From: Trichoderma breve
Lineage: Eukaryota > Ascomycota > Sordariomycetes > Hypocreales > Hypocreaceae
Assembly: GCF_028502605.1 (NCBI RefSeq)
Contig: NC_079235.1
Location: forward strand, 3,844,001 to 3,908,000
DNA length: 64,000 nucleotides
Direction: 5' to 3'
The first letter of the stretch is position 1. Each line of letters begins with the position of its first letter. Positions 10,827 to 22,774 of the stretch are shown piece by piece. The notes under the pieces are model-generated. The model saw only the letters and a program-made list of their open reading frames with translations, searched no databases and was not told the origin of the DNA. Both the position numbers and the translations under genes were made by a program.

Positions 10827-12006
10827 ATGGCAGAAAACGGCAGCTCGGGTGCGCCTCCGTTGGAGGTCACCAATGCGGTGCTCGTCAAATCAGAGGAAAT
10901 GCCAAAAGATGCACAGAAAGTAGAAGAACTGGACTTCAATAAGCTAAAGGGACCTATCACTGCAGAGGATTTATTCCTTGGAATGAGAAATATGGGATTC
11001 CAGGCAACTTCAATGAGTGAAGCCATTAGGATTATCAACGACATGGTCAGTATGAGAGAGATGTTCCTCAGGGGGGCCCAGCATGGCTGACGACGAGTAA
11101 AGAGAGCTTGGAGAGACCCCGAAACTGGAGATAAGACGACAATTTTCTTGGGATATACTTCCAACCTTATCTCATCCGGTCTGAGGGGTGTCTTTCGGTG
11201 GCTGGTGGAGCACAAGCATGTCTCATGCATTGTTACAACAGCTGGAGGAGTAGAGGAAGATTTCATCAAGTGTCTCGGCGAAACATACATGAGCTCCTTT
11301 AGTGCTAACGGCGCAGACCTGCGAAAAAAGGGCCTCAACCGCATCGGAAACCTCGTCGTCCCCAACGCCAACTATTGTGCTTTTGAGGACTGGGTGGTGC
11401 CCATCTTTGACAAGATGCTGGAAGAGCAGGAGGCCAGCAAAGGAACTGAAAACGAGATTCACTGGACGCCTTCAAAGGTTATCCACCGACTGGGCAAGGA
11501 GATTAACGATGAGCGCTCAGTGTACTACTGGGCTTACAAAAACGACATTCCTGTTTTCTGTCCTGCCTTGACGGATGGCAGTATTGGAGACATGCTTTAC
11601 TTCCACACATTCAAGAGTTCGCCACAGCAGCTACGGGTTGATCTGGTAGAAGATATTCGACGAATCAACACAATTGCCGTTCGAGCCAAAAGAGCAGGAA
11701 TGATTATCCTGGGAGGCGGAGTCGTCAAGCACCACATTGCAAACGCATGTCTCATGAGAAACGGTGCAGAATCAGCCGTCTACATCAACACAGCCCAGGA
11801 ATTCGACGGTAGCGACGCCGGCGCGCGTCCGGACGAAGCAGTATCTTGGGGAAAGATTAAAATTGGGGCGGATAACGTCAAGGTTAGTACTCTCCCCCTA
11901 TCCAGGGCCCTCGCGAATCTGAGCTGACATGAACCAACAGGTCTATCTCGAGGCGACGGCTTGTTTCCCGTTTATAGTGGCGAATACTTTTGCGAAAGAT
12001 ATTTAG
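10827..12006 (+). CDS. Deoxyhypusine synthase
   Basis: Transfers the aminobutyl group of spermidine to one lysine of eIF5A, the first step of hypusine formation, in the cytoplasm. The model is join(10827..11045,11103..11882,11941..12006), 354 residues, normal for the family. Recognisable blocks are [51 protein letters not shown], and the active-site region [19 protein letters not shown] followed by VSWGKIK, whose Lys (about residue 324) corresponds to the catalytic lysine. Introns are 57 bases (branch GCTGAC) and 58 bases (branch GCTGACAT), both phase 0; the last exon encodes [21 protein letters not shown]. It is convergent with the aldo-keto reductase, whose stop lies only 80 bases away. Confidence 0.95.
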
Positions 12007-12086
12007 ACATAGATTAGAGCCACTAAAGGTCTAGAATTACAGCTATGACCACAGTTGCTCCATTGCTTCCAAGACTTTTAAGACGC

Positions 12087-13093
12087 CTATGATTCCCCAA
12101 TCAACTGTCCGAAGCTGCTAAGCGCGGAAGCCCAGTCAGAAGCTCCATCCCCCTCTGCCCATACTCCTACAGTCTCTATGCCCTCCAAGTCTTCTTCCAT
12201 ATGAGCCTGACTTGTTGTGCCATCCAAGATGGTAGTCCCCTCCAGCCCTAACACCATTGAATAAAACGCCGCAACTGCTCCTACCCCGGCCTTCTGTGCT
12301 ACCTCTCGCACAGGGCTGCATTGAAGCAGATGTCTGTTAGCAGAGATTGTCCAGAAAGATTGAAATACGATTTTCTGTTCACGGCAAAAAGCTCTGAGCT
12401 CGGTCTCATAGCCGGTTCTGTTGTGGAAACGATTCTGCACAACAGCGGGCTTGACGGTCATGTCATTGAACAAAGCTTGTAAGATGGGGAGGGTAGTGTT
12501 GGATATCCCGAGGTTCCGAATCTTGTGTGGTGTATATGTTTCGAGAGTCTTCCACACGGTAATTGTCTCTTGCATCGTGTCCATGGGTGAATGGAGCACC
12601 AGGCTATCGAGATATGGCTCCTGGCCTTCAATACTGAAATTGGCAAGAGAGGACTGCACAGATTGATGAACTTTGTCCGCCAGCGGAGCGTTCAAATCAT
12701 ATGGAGTGACGTTATTCTGCCCAGCCGGGGATGTAAATTTAGTCTGGATCTGTAAAATGCGTCAACTAGAGTGCTCCAGAAAGAGGATCCTTGATGAAAC
12801 CACTAAGATCGGGTCATGCATACGAATAAATCCTCCCGTTTGATGAGGCCTTCCCCCACAGCCCGTTTGACAGCCACACTAACACCACGCTCGTCATAGT
12901 GCTTGGGCTGGGCCGCAGTATCGATGGCGCGGAAGCCAGTTTTTAAAGCCAGGTAGACAAGATCTGCGGTTTGTTCCTTCTTCCAGGCAGTGCCATATAT
13001 GAGTTTCGGAATGCGAGTGGAGGTTGTCGATAGTCCAAGAGGAAGATCTTGCGCAAGCCGTGATGCTTGCGCTCCAATAGCTGGACGAGCCAT
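12087..13093 (-). CDS. Aldo-keto reductase
   Basis: NAD(P)H-dependent oxidoreductase of the aldo-keto reductase superfamily, acting on an unknown carbonyl or sugar. The model is complement(join(12087..12749,12824..13093)), 310 residues. Family features are the N-terminal strand around PKLIYGTAW, catalytic Asp in AIDTAAQ, the likely Tyr in HYDERGV, Lys in IQTKFT at the start of exon 2, and His in LVLHSP. The NRFHNRTGYE and C-terminal SMVLGLEGTTILDGT segments fit the later barrel strands and cofactor loop. The intron (12750-12823) has donor GTATGC and acceptor TTACAG. The ATG at 13093 (MARPAIGAQ) is the first in frame. It is transcribed divergently from the xylose dehydrogenase, with about 900 bases between starts. 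Confidence 0.85.
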
Positions 13094-13999
13094 GATAGAG
13101 GGGTAAAGCACCTATGTAAACTGATGTGGAATGAATGACAATCAGACCAGTGATTTACTTATTTATTCGACGTTCATCATGGCGAAGGAGATGATGGAAG
13201 CTGGAGGCTCGCATTGTAAAGTGAAACTTGGAGCTGGTTGTTGTAAGCACACATCCATTCTCACGCACACAGCAGCGGAGCACAAGACGCGGGGCAAAGA
13301 TAGGACGAGGTCACGTCAGTCATTATCAACGTATCTATCTACTGTGTAACCTACAATCCATACAGGGGAGATTATATTCCTTGCAACTTGACATCTCACA
13401 CTTAAACGCTACACGGCAATTGGAGAACCAAGATTTCCTTGTTCAATTCTTGTCCGACCACAGCAACATATAGACATATATAGTTCTTATCTTCTCCATG
13501 TCACCACCTGCTATGCTCTCCAGATAGTATTTCGGGGTAATTGGCTCCATGAAAAATGACGCCGTCCATTTGAGCCTAATTGGATCGCAAGCTGCCAACC
13601 CCACCAAGCGCCGATTTTGTCTCCCCGCCGCTAGGAACGTTGCCATGAGGCCATGAGCAAGATTGTGGGTGAGCTATTTGGCTATATCCGTCATAATACG
13701 GATGCGAGAGAGAGAAATTGCTGCCGCGGGGCAACTTTGTCCGCACAACCACCGGACTTATGAGGCTGTTGATTGGCGAGCGCGAGGATCAACCACTCCA
13801 TCTAGTGTGGAGCGCTTAGCCTTGGCTGGTGACTTACGGCGAACTCGAAAAGGATCTCGGGTCTCGTAAAAGAGGGCTGAGTGCTAGTGGCCGAGGATAT
13901 AAAGAACCGTCCATTACCACATGTTTGAGTTAGTTTAGGAGAGCCGTCGTAAACCTTTCATTCAACAATCTTAACCTTAACCACACACTCTCATCCACA
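13094..13999. promoter_or_regulatory. Shared divergent promoter region (reductase / xylose dehydrogenase)
   Basis: 906 bases between two divergent oxidoreductase genes. A TATAAA lies at 13898-13903, about 100 bases before the xyd1 start. Single copies of TTAGCC (13816-13821, reverse complement of GGCTAA, the core known for the xylanase regulator Xyr1) and GCGGGG motifs near 13291 and 13726 (fitting the Cre1 consensus SYGGRG) are present. Motifs this short occur by chance, so their use is only inferred. Confidence 0.45.
13898..13903 (+). promoter_or_regulatory. TATA box candidate of xyd1
   Basis: TATAAA in the context GAGGATATAAAGAACC, about 97 bases upstream of the ATG at 14000, with a CT/AC-rich leader in between. 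Position and sequence fit a fungal TATA element. Confidence 0.55.
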
Positions 14000-15318
14000 A
14001 TGGCGTCTGGAAACCCTTACACCCTAAAATGGGGCATCATGGCCACTGGCGGCATCGCAGAGAGTAAGTATATGGCTGCTTTGAGCCTATCTGTATAGGT
14101 CGATCGAATCGCTGGAAACTAACACGATTCATCAGCCTTTTGCAAGGACCTCCTGTGCAGTCCTGCAGTTCGAGGCGCCGACGATGTGCGCCACGAGATT
14201 GTTGCCGTAGCCTCCTCCAGCAGCAGCCAGAGGGCGGCGGAATTCCTCCAGAAGATCAACGGTGCCTTTGACGCCAAGACGTACGGATCGTACCCGGAAC
14301 TCGTTGTCGACCCCAACGTCGACATCATTTACGTAGCAACTCCCCACAGCCACCACTTCCAGAACACCATGCTGGCGCTGGAGGCCGGCAAGCACGTCTT
14401 GTGTGAGAAGGCCTTCACCGTGACCGCTGCCCAGGCCCGAAAGCTGGTTGAGACGGCCAAGGCGAAGAAGCTGTTCTTGATGGAGGCTGTGTGGACACGA
14501 TATTTCCCGTTGAGCATCAAGGTTCGAGAACTGATTACCTCTGGCGAGATTGGCACCGTCTTCCGAACAATTGGTAAGCCCCGATTCAAAATGGCCAAAA
14601 ACACAGCAACACAAGGAAGAAGGGAAACAGACTAACTTGTAAACCAGGTGACTTGTCGATCAACTCAAACGCAGAGGAGGGTAACGGCTTGAGCTTCGCA
14701 GACTCTCATCGGATGGTCAACCCTGATCTCGCAGGCGGTGCAACTCTCGATCTTGGAGTTTACCCCCTAACCTGGGTGTTCCAGACACTGTATCACTTAC
14801 AGCCAGAGCAAGACAAGGAGGCCCCAGCCGTGATTGCTTCCAGCAACAAGTACACCACCGGCGCAGACGAGAACACGGCCATAATCTGCAGCTTCCCCGG
14901 CCACAACAGCATCGGCATCGCCTCAACGACGATGCGAGCAGACACCGACCCCGAGAACGTCGTCCCGGCCGTCCGCATCCAAGGATCCAAGGGAGAAATC
15001 CAAGTCTTCGCCCCGGCCTACCGGCCGACCAAGTACAGGGTGGTCAAGAAGAACGGCGAGGCCCAGACGTTCGACGCCCCCCAGCCCGCGGACCCTGCGC
15101 GCAACGGCTGGGGCCACGGCATGTTCTGGGAGGCGGACGAGTGCGCTCGGTGCTTGCGTGACGGCAAGTTGGAGAGCGCCACGTTGCCCTGGAAGGAGAG
15201 CATCGTCATCATGGAGACGATGGAGGAGGCGCTGAGGCAGGGTGGCATCACGTATCCGGAGCTGATTACCACCGATGTGTATGACCCCAAGAGCCCTCTC
15301 AACACGGGCAATCAGTGA
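14000..15318 (+). CDS. xyd1: NADP-dependent D-xylose 1-dehydrogenase (dimeric dihydrodiol dehydrogenase type)
   Basis: Gfo/Idh/MocA-family dehydrogenase expected to oxidise D-xylose to xylonolactone with NADP. The model is join(14000..14063,14136..14573,14648..15318), 390 residues. The N-terminal Rossmann motif is WGIMATGGIAETF (11-23); YVATPHSHH (86-94), GKHVLCEKAFTV with EK at 112-113, and GGATLDLGVYPLTW are hallmark positions. The sequence follows my memory of Trichoderma reesei XYD1 closely from the first residue to the ending SPLNTGNQ, which is a main reason to place the window in Trichoderma. Introns are 72 bases (GTAAGT) and 74 bases (GTAAGC), phases 1 and 1. The neighbouring divergent aldo-keto reductase may share regulation. 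Substrate specificity is inferred from the homologue. Confidence 0.92.
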
Positions 15319-16458
15319 GGGAAAAGGGAGAGTGTGGAGACGTACGTAAATAAGAGTAAAACATAACATCAATGGTGAATTGGAAAACGCCAGAACGCTG
15401 GATGCCCGTTACTAGCAGCTTTCGAGAATATGCGTCCTTGACGTATGTGACAAATGACAGGCCACCCCATCTAGGAAGTTTTAGATCCAGCACCCATCCC
15501 CTGACACGATGGATTGCTCAATCCCACACAGCATCGGGCGTAGACTTTTGTAGTCAAGTGCTTCGTATACAAGTCAGATAGAACCCGGCCTTGGACTATG
15601 GGCTACCGTATATCCCATGCACGAATAACTGCTTTGCGTAAAGGCCAGATTTTCCACCCCATATTTCATCTTCCAGCCCGTCTCACCTCTTGTCCATCAA
15701 ATATCTGAACATCATAGCTAAATACGGAGTACACGATAAGAAATATGCCGTCTACGATGGAGTCTAATGGAGTCCCAACTATCCATGACCCTTTCCGGGG
15801 CAAATGTCCACATCCGCCCATGTCCTCCGCCCTCCCCGACTTGTACTTGTACATGCACCGCAAGGGTGTCCCAACAACCAATGCAGAATTGTCAGGGTGC
15901 AGAAGAAAAAAAAAGAATACATCACAAGTACTTATCTTTTTTTTTTAAAAAAAAAGAAAACCAGCAAGGGTCCTCCATCTCGCACAACAACCCAAAAAAG
16001 ACGACAGATTAGCTTTCCCCCACGCGGATGCCCCGTAGCGAAAAAATATTGTTCCGCCAACCCAAAAGGACTTCAATTTTTGTTACGGGCACACCCACCC
16101 ACGGATGAATTCTTTTTTTCTTCTCTTTTGTGAACCATTGCACGGATGCACCCCACTTTCCGTGTTTGAAACTTTGACGACAGACTTACTTTTTGATATC
16201 TTGAACATCAAACGGAGGGGCCATTTTATACAGATCAGATAATACATACGGCCGGCAACACAGTTTGGATGATCTTATTCATTCTATTCATCTCTCACGC
16301 ATACATACATTCAAGCCAATTACAATTGCTTCTCATTCTCATCCTCATATCATAAACCATCTCAACCGCACTCACACTTCCTCAAAACACCAAAAACCAC
16401 CACATCACAACTCATCCCCACCCTCACTCCTCACTCACACCCTCCCCAACAAATTCAA
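15319..16458. other. Intergenic between xyd1 and the tRNA methyltransferase
   Basis: About 1.1 kb holding the xyd1 3' end and the next gene's promoter. An A/T homopolymer zone lies at 15900-15960 and a CA/TC-rich leader at 16290-16458. I see no supportable gene. Confidence 0.45.
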
Positions 16459-17124
16459 ATGCAATCCTCCTCCTCACCAGAGGCCTACGAGGCCACCCAC
16501 GTCCACTCCGTCTACAACGCCATCGCGCCTCACTTCTCATCCACCCGCCACAAGCCCTGGCCCCTCATCTCCTCCTTCCTCACCTCCCTCCCCGCCGGCT
16601 CCGTTGGCCTCGACGTCGGCTGCGGCAACGGGAAATATCTCCCCGTCAACCCGACCCTGCACATCTTCGGCTCCGACCGCAGCGACGCCCTCGTGCATCT
16701 CGCCCGCACGGAGCGCAACGGCGAGGTCGCCGTTGCAGACGCTCTGAGCCTGCCCTACCGCCAGCGCTCCGTCGACTTCGTCATCTGCGTCGCCGTCATA
16801 CATCATCTGTCTACTCGGGAGAGACGCCAGGAGCTCATTCAGGCGCTGTTGGAATGTGTCCACAAGGGCGGGAGAGTGCTCGTGTACGCCTGGGCCTTGG
16901 AGCAGAGCTCGAGTCGCAGGGGCTGGGACGAAGGATCGGAGCAGGATACCCTGGTGCCATGGGTGATGCGCTCAAAGGGCAAGCCGGATGAGACTTTCGA
17001 GCGGTACTATCACCTGTATCGCAAGGGGGAGTTAGAGGAGGATGTGATAGCAGCAGGGGGGCAAGTTTTGGAGAGCGGCTATGAGAGGGACAATTGGTGG
17101 GTGACATGTAGCAACCAAGTCTGA
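16459..17124 (+). CDS. trm9: Trm9-type tRNA (uracil-5-) carboxymethyl methyltransferase
   Basis: SAM-dependent methyltransferase expected to methylate the carboxymethyl group on wobble uridines of certain tRNAs, working with a Trm112 partner. Single exon of 221 residues. The N-terminus HVHSVYNAIAPHFSSTRHKPWP is the Trm9/ALKBH8 signature region; the SAM-binding motif GLDVGCGNGKY is at residues 50-60, followed by GSDRSD, ADALSLPYR and AVIHHLST, and then GGRVLVYAWALEQ. It ends in the family-typical FERYYHLYRKGELEED and RDNWWV. The length is shorter than yeast Trm9 because the central loop is compact. Its ATG is the first after a CT-rich leader. Confidence 0.88.
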   Translation: MQSSSSPEAYEATHVHSVYNAIAPHFSSTRHKPWPLISSFLTSLPAGSVGLDVGCGNGKYLPVNPTLHIFGSDRSDALVHLARTERNGEVAVADALSLPYRQRSVDFVICVAVIHHLSTRERRQELIQALLECVHKGGRVLVYAWALEQSSSRRGWDEGSEQDTLVPWVMRSKGKPDETFERYYHLYRKGELEEDVIAAGGQVLESGYERDNWWVTCSNQV

Positions 17125-18036
17125 AAATACACTTCTAGATAGTACTACTAGCAAATGATACCTGGGCAGCAGCCTAAACCACGAGACCTCGAGAACATAT
17201 TCCTTAATTGATACAAAGTAAACGCTGCAGACATGCGGTGTGCTAGCTACCTAAATAGACAAAACAAGAGTGGCTGTGTGCCCAGTGTATGCCAATGCCA
17301 TTCCTTCATTCCAAATAAAACGCCCATCCGCTCATGTTGCCTGATATTTGGCGTCTACCCAGCGGATGCCCCAACATGGATGCCCAAGATGTCCCGTCAT
17401 CACCTCCTGTCGGTTCGTCTCATGTACCTCTAAGCCATATTAGAATGCCCATCATGTACCAGACCCCCAAAAAAGTTCAAAGCCTTTTCTTTAATCCAAG
17501 AAGCGCCTCTAGCCATATCCCGAAAAGAGAGCCAAAAACGACAAGAGAGGTAAAAAAACAAAGCCAACATAAAACAGATTCGAGATCAGTCAAATAAATC
17601 CAAGATCGAAAAATCAAAAACAAAACCGAGACAAAACCAAATCAAACAAATCAACAAAACAAAACAAATAGCAGCTGTCTTAGCGTCCATGACCGAGCGT
17701 ATTGTGCTGTTGATACCATCCGTCCGTATCAGTAAGCGTTTCCTGTTTTGAAACACATTCCGTATGCCCCGTCTATTGATGTCAGAGTGAATGTTTGATC
17801 CAATGCAAGCTAATTTGCATTACCTCATTGAATCCATTCAGATGTAAGTGTATAAGTGTGTACGTATGTGAGTCCATGTTCCTTTAACCCAAGTAATGAA
17901 TGAATGTATCGTCAATATCCATCGACTTCGCTTATCATAAGCGTTCTTTTTTTTCTTCCCCTTTTTGGGTATGTATGTCTTTTCTTTTCATGATGCATGT
18001 AAATCGTGGGATAGATAATATGGTGACAAGACAGTC
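17125..18036. other. Convergent 3' flank of trm9 and the Myb gene
   Basis: About 910 bases between convergent stops. It contains an A/CAAA-rich stretch at 17525-17670, a T-rich tract near 17945 and no convincing frame. It probably comprises two 3' UTRs. Confidence 0.45.
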
Positions 18037-19372
18037 TTATGCGAGTCTTCGCCTATGAGCAGCATCGGGTCGTGTCATGTCGGGGCTCGCTCGTCGTTTC
18101 GTTCCTGCCTGCTCGAGGGGCACGTAACGAGGCATCGAGGGAGTAGCAATCGCAGGCAGAGAGGTAGGCGTCGGTGGCCCGCTTGGCGGACCATATGGGC
18201 TCATCCCCGTGGTCAACTGTGCAACACCTGGCAGAGGACCGGTGTTGTGGGACGACGGGTGAGGCTGGATCGGAGCCAGCCCAGGACCCGGGCTACGGCG
18301 GTAGTCACCAAAAGGGTGTGCCAGAGCGGCAGCAGGCGCCGGTGGTGGCGGCGGCTGCTGCTGCGGAGCCGGTGGTCCTGGTACTACTGTGTGGGGTGAG
18401 GGATGGGGTGTCTGATGCATGTGTTGCGGAGGTAGCATTGGTCGCGTTTGCTGTGGGGGAGGCGGTTGTGAGTTGATAGGTCCTCGCCGAGGAGTTCGCG
18501 CCGAGGTCATGGGGGGCATAAGCTGGCTGCGGCTGTAGCTCGTGGGAGGAGACGGTGGCCTCATTTCACGGAGAGCGCTGTTATCCTGCGGCTGAATCGG
18601 AGCTTGGGCTCGGCTTGCCAAAGCCCTGTTGCTCGACGATTCACTAGTATTGACAGCAGCGAGAGAGAAAGGAACTACACCAGCCCGGCGAGCCATGTCT
18701 GCCTCACCCAGCTGCCAGTGCATGGCTTCGGCTGCTCGCCAGGGGACAGCCAACTCTTCAGCTACCTTGGCCCACATGTCAGACTTGAATCTAGGAGTTA
18801 GGAATGTTAGTCAACTTTGTCATGACGAAGATGGACATGGAGATGGAGGAGGAGTAAAAGAAGAAGATCGACAGGCCCATGTAAATAAAGAGCTTCTTGC
18901 TGCCATGACGCTATCACACATACCTCTCATACAGCCTGGCAAGCTTGTTCTTGCGCTCCTCATCCCACTCACTCCGTCTCTCGAGGTAGTTCTGATAGTG
19001 AAGCCGGCAGCTAATGGCACTGCGTCCTGGAAGTCGCTTTGAAACATCTTCCCATTTCATTCCTCTGCCCCGCAGCTCAATGATGATGGCGTCCTCCTCA
19101 GGAGACCACTTGCTTTGCTTCTTGACTGGCTGATCCGGGACGTGAGGCGTCATACTGCGCCTGTTGCTCGGGATGAGCGCTGGAGCTACAGCCGAAGGCC
19201 CAACACGCGGAGGTAGGAGATCATGAGGAGTAGTCGTGGGTGTTGACGGTACAGAGGCAGGTCGAAGCTGTCTTCTAGGGGACGGCACGGGGGACTCGTT
19301 TGAAGCGTTTGAGGAAAACCGAAGCAAGGAGGTGATATCCACGGGGCTGGCTGGCAAGCCTCTGCCGCCCAT
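18037..19372 (-). CDS. Myb/SANT-like DNA-binding protein
   Basis: Probable nuclear transcription factor. The model is complement(join(18037..18790,18924..19372)), 400 residues. A Myb-like repeat starts at KKQSKWSPEEDAIIIEL and runs through GRSAISCRLHYQNYLERR; a second degenerate repeat crosses the intron (LARLYERFKSDMWAKVAEEL...EAMHWQLGE). The C-terminal half is Pro/Gln/His-rich and unstructured, ending in a basic TKRRASPD...AHRRRLA that may be a nuclear localisation signal. Intron 18791-18923 (133 bases) has donor GTATGT and acceptor CTAG. The first ATG after a long ATG-free leader is at 19372 (MGGRGLPASP). The same frame stays open upstream to about 19534 with coding-like sequence, so a longer N-terminus from a non-AUG codon or an unseen exon is possible. 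Confidence 0.75.
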
Positions 19373-22300
19373 ACGGGGCCGGTCAGCAGGTGCGCCAGGA
19401 CCGCGGATCAGGTCGAAACTGCCGTGTGCGACCACGTTGAACGACGTTGGTGGCCCTGCCTGCAGGAGGCAGAGCGGCGACTGGCTCTGGAGTTGAGCCA
19501 GCTCAGCGACTGCCTGATTAAGCCCCGGCGTGGGCTATGCAAATGAGGCGATGAAAGAGGCCCGGCGTAGCAGGACCCAGTGAGGTGGCAAAGCTGGGTC
19601 AGCAAATGTGCAGGCACACGCAGTTCGAACGATCGTCGATGAGTATCCCCGGGCCTGGTTGGGTTGCTGCTAGAGAAGAACCAGAGAAGGCAGCAAACGA
19701 GACTAGGCGGACTCGCGTTGTGTGAGAGAGGAACCACGGCGCCAGAGGCAGGAACTGCAAGGAGGAGGACTGGACAGCTTGTGTGTCCTAGTGTTGAGAG
19801 GATACAATAATAAGCAAGCACACGGGAGTTGAAGATAAGCAAAAAGAGTCGAGGCTCGGATGTGCCAACTTTTAGGTACCGCGAAAGGGGGGGAAGAGCA
19901 CGAGGGAAGAGAAGGATGGTACTGTCTCAGAAATGAATACAATGGGCTTCTGGCAACGAGTGAGTTTATGAAGACAAAATGCCAACATGATTGGCGTGCC
20001 GGGGGGGTTCATGGAGCCAATGGGGGGGACCATGAGAGGAGTCGATGAAGCAGAGCATGGCCCGGCGGCAACGGGCCACTACGTCAAGACCAGACCAGGA
20101 CCCTGCCACTAGATCGGGTTGCCGTGCCTGTAGGAAGGAGAGAGGCCTTGGGAGAGTCACAAGTTCCATCTCGACAGTCCCATGAGAGAGGAAACGTCAG
20201 ATGTGCTAGGCAGGGGTGGCGAGGACCCAGCGCTGGGGACAGGGCGGACGCCAGTCGGGAAGCCACTTTGTTGGTGCAGACGAAGGAAGCGGGCAAGCAA
20301 TTGAGCAAGCCCAGGGGTGTCCAAAGGAAACAGGAAGAGTCAAAGGATAATCTGATTGGCTTCTCGACACCAGCTGGACTGGGGGAACAGAGAACGGTGG
20401 GGGAGTGTGAATTGGGAACCAGAGCATCCAAGGGGGGGGCCAAAAAAAGATGGCATGTTGGAGCTGGCCCTGGACTGGTTTGCATGCATGGAGAAGCAAG
20501 CAACATGATTGAGCCTGGGGTTGTGAAGCTAGGACGGGCCCGAGCAACATAGGGCTAGCTCCCAGTAAATAATGAATCAATTAATTAACACTGGCGCTAG
20601 AGTAAAAAGAATGGCCCGGTAGTGAGGCGGGAGATTGAGGAGGGAGGACGGCTGATGGAAGAGGACAGCACGGCTCGCTGTGGACAGTGTCCGGAATAAT
20701 ACTGACGACGGACTGACCCAGACCAAGCCAGGTCAAGTTAGGGCAGCATCAAAAGGAAGAAGGGTGAAACTGGGAAACTGGGAGAAATGGAAGGCGTAGA
20801 ATAAGAGAAAAAAAGGAAAAAGATGGGGAAAAAATTAATAAAAAAAAAAAAAAAAAAAAAAAGAAAGGAAAGGAAACACAAACCAGCACACAGAGCAGGG
20901 GAGGGGGTGCGGCTGAAGACAAAAACAGCAAATAGTCTCCAAGCCAAAAAAGCAACGAAGCCAGAAACCCAGCTTGCTCGAGGCACTCTCCAGTCCAGCT
21001 GTTGAAGCTCAAGTCGGTGAGCAAGAGCATGGCGGTGGCTGTCTGGCCGTCCAGAAGTCGTCAGGCGAATTGCATGGAGACGGCCATCGGTAGCTAATCA
21101 GAGGCTCGCTGGTCTTGGGCTATTGCAAAGTGGAGGATGCCGGGTCGGGTTGGGAAATCTGGCAACGTCGTGGCCTCTCGTTTGCATCGTTCGTCCAGTG
21201 GCTGAAGAGAGACAGTGGCGGGACCGCGTGGGTTCAAATGCCGGGCGGTGCGTCATTGAATCACCGAGTTTCCATACCATTCTGCCCATGCATTGCCGCA
21301 GTCGAGCAATGGTTTGTCGTCGTCGTGTCGTCGAGCCAAGCCCCTTGCTTGCCTTGTAAGCATGAGCTCATCTCTCATATGAGCACGAGCACGAGCATTG
21401 GAACTGGAACTGAAACTGGCATCAGCATCAGCATCAGAATTTGCCTCCATCAGTCAGTCCAGAGGCATCCGAAATTCGCGCTGGCCCAAGACACGCATCA
21501 GCACCAGGCATTGGATGGATGGATGGCTTCGTTTTGTGCGTGTCTGCATACCTGTGCTGTACGAGGACCGCAGCAAGAAGACCAAGTACCTCTGTACACA
21601 CACAGCGGGTCCGGGTGCATCGCGCCTTACGGCCTTGCATTTGGGTATAAAGATAGATTAGTAGTATTACATATCCTGGCAGCATTGATGCTACCATGCA
21701 GCTGGTCGGGAACCCGTCTTTCGATCCATATTGCCAGGTAGAAAGTTCCAGGGTTTGGAAGAAGAAGGGGGGGGGCGTGGTTGTGGCTTGAGCAGAACGG
21801 TCTGTACTCGTACTTTGTACAGCAAATCCAATGCATTGACGGGATGCGGCACACTGTACCTCAGCAGTACCCCGTCCGCCACGGCCGCCGCCACCAGCCC
21901 CCAGGTACTCCCTAGTAGCGCTGGCCACCGTTTCAACTGGCTCAGATCTTCAGCGCACGCCCCCCTCCAGCTCCTTCCAACTGGTAGCCCCATTCCCCCC
22001 CCTGTATTCTGTACATCAATGTCGCTTCAAATAGCCCGCCAATAGGCTGCGGCCTGGCCACTTCCAAGGTATCTGTTGTCTCGTCTTTTCTTTCCGAGCT
22101 GCTTCACATCTGAAGCCACCGCCAGTAACTTGGTCCTAGTATTTTCATATACACAATATGCAGTGTAGCACATGACCTGACCACGCACTCATGCATCATC
22201 AGGTACTAATCTCTAGATACTTGCTTTAGCACGGTGCCCGGCATGCTGTAAGTTGCTGGGCATACGAAGTACTCGTACGCACTGGGTTAGGACCAATGGC

Positions 22301-22774
22301 AATCCCACTTCCCGTTGGCTGTTAGGACTGCTGGTGCTTGTGTCTTTTCCGTCGGGCTTCGCTGGGCTGGGCCTCGTGCTCAATGTTGGCGAGCGCGGCC
22401 CCCAAATGTCGTGACTCGACCAGCCGCAGCCATCTTCGTGTCCGAGCGGTTGCGTTGTGGCCGTGGTTGAGCTTCCTACAGCAGAGCAGCCTCCCTAGCG
22501 CCATCATCACCACCGTGTTTGGCGGGATGGCGCCGCCTCACGCACGGCGTTTGCCAGGAATAGACTTCTGGGGCGGAAGAATTGGGACACAACAAACCGA
22601 TAAGAGGCCGTCATCACATGGCAGCGCACAGGAGTTTCCGGAATTATTCAAATGGTGAAACAATGGCTAATGACGCTGGGCTTTTTAGGCTATGCTATGG
22701 CCGTTGCTTGAAAAGAACAGGACAGACTGCAACACCCAAACACTTACTTGTAAGTCGTAGTCTCGCATCAACGC
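19373..22774. other. Gene-poor region I (Myb leader and beyond)
   Basis: The first part, to roughly 19850 or further, is probably the long pyrimidine-rich 5' leader and promoter of the Myb gene on the minus strand. Beyond it there are G/A-rich stretches, an A23 tract (20840-20862), short tandem TGGA and CATCAG units (near 21420-21440 and 21510-21525), and only low-quality open frames. No gene is supported. Confidence 0.4.
20840..20862. repeat. Poly(A) tract
   Basis: An uninterrupted run of about 23 A on the plus strand, flanked by more A/G-rich sequence. It is a simple-sequence repeat with no other sign of a retroposed element nearby. Confidence 0.9.

Noticed and set aside
20124..20552. Open frame of 142 codons in the gene-poor region
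   Set aside because: Composition follows local G/A-rich sequence, with no family resemblance or splice context. The region may be leader or promoter of the minus-strand Myb gene.
21115..21741. Open frame of 208 codons
   Set aside because: It crosses imperfect simple repeats (STSTSIGTGTETGISIS) and shows no domain or codon structure.
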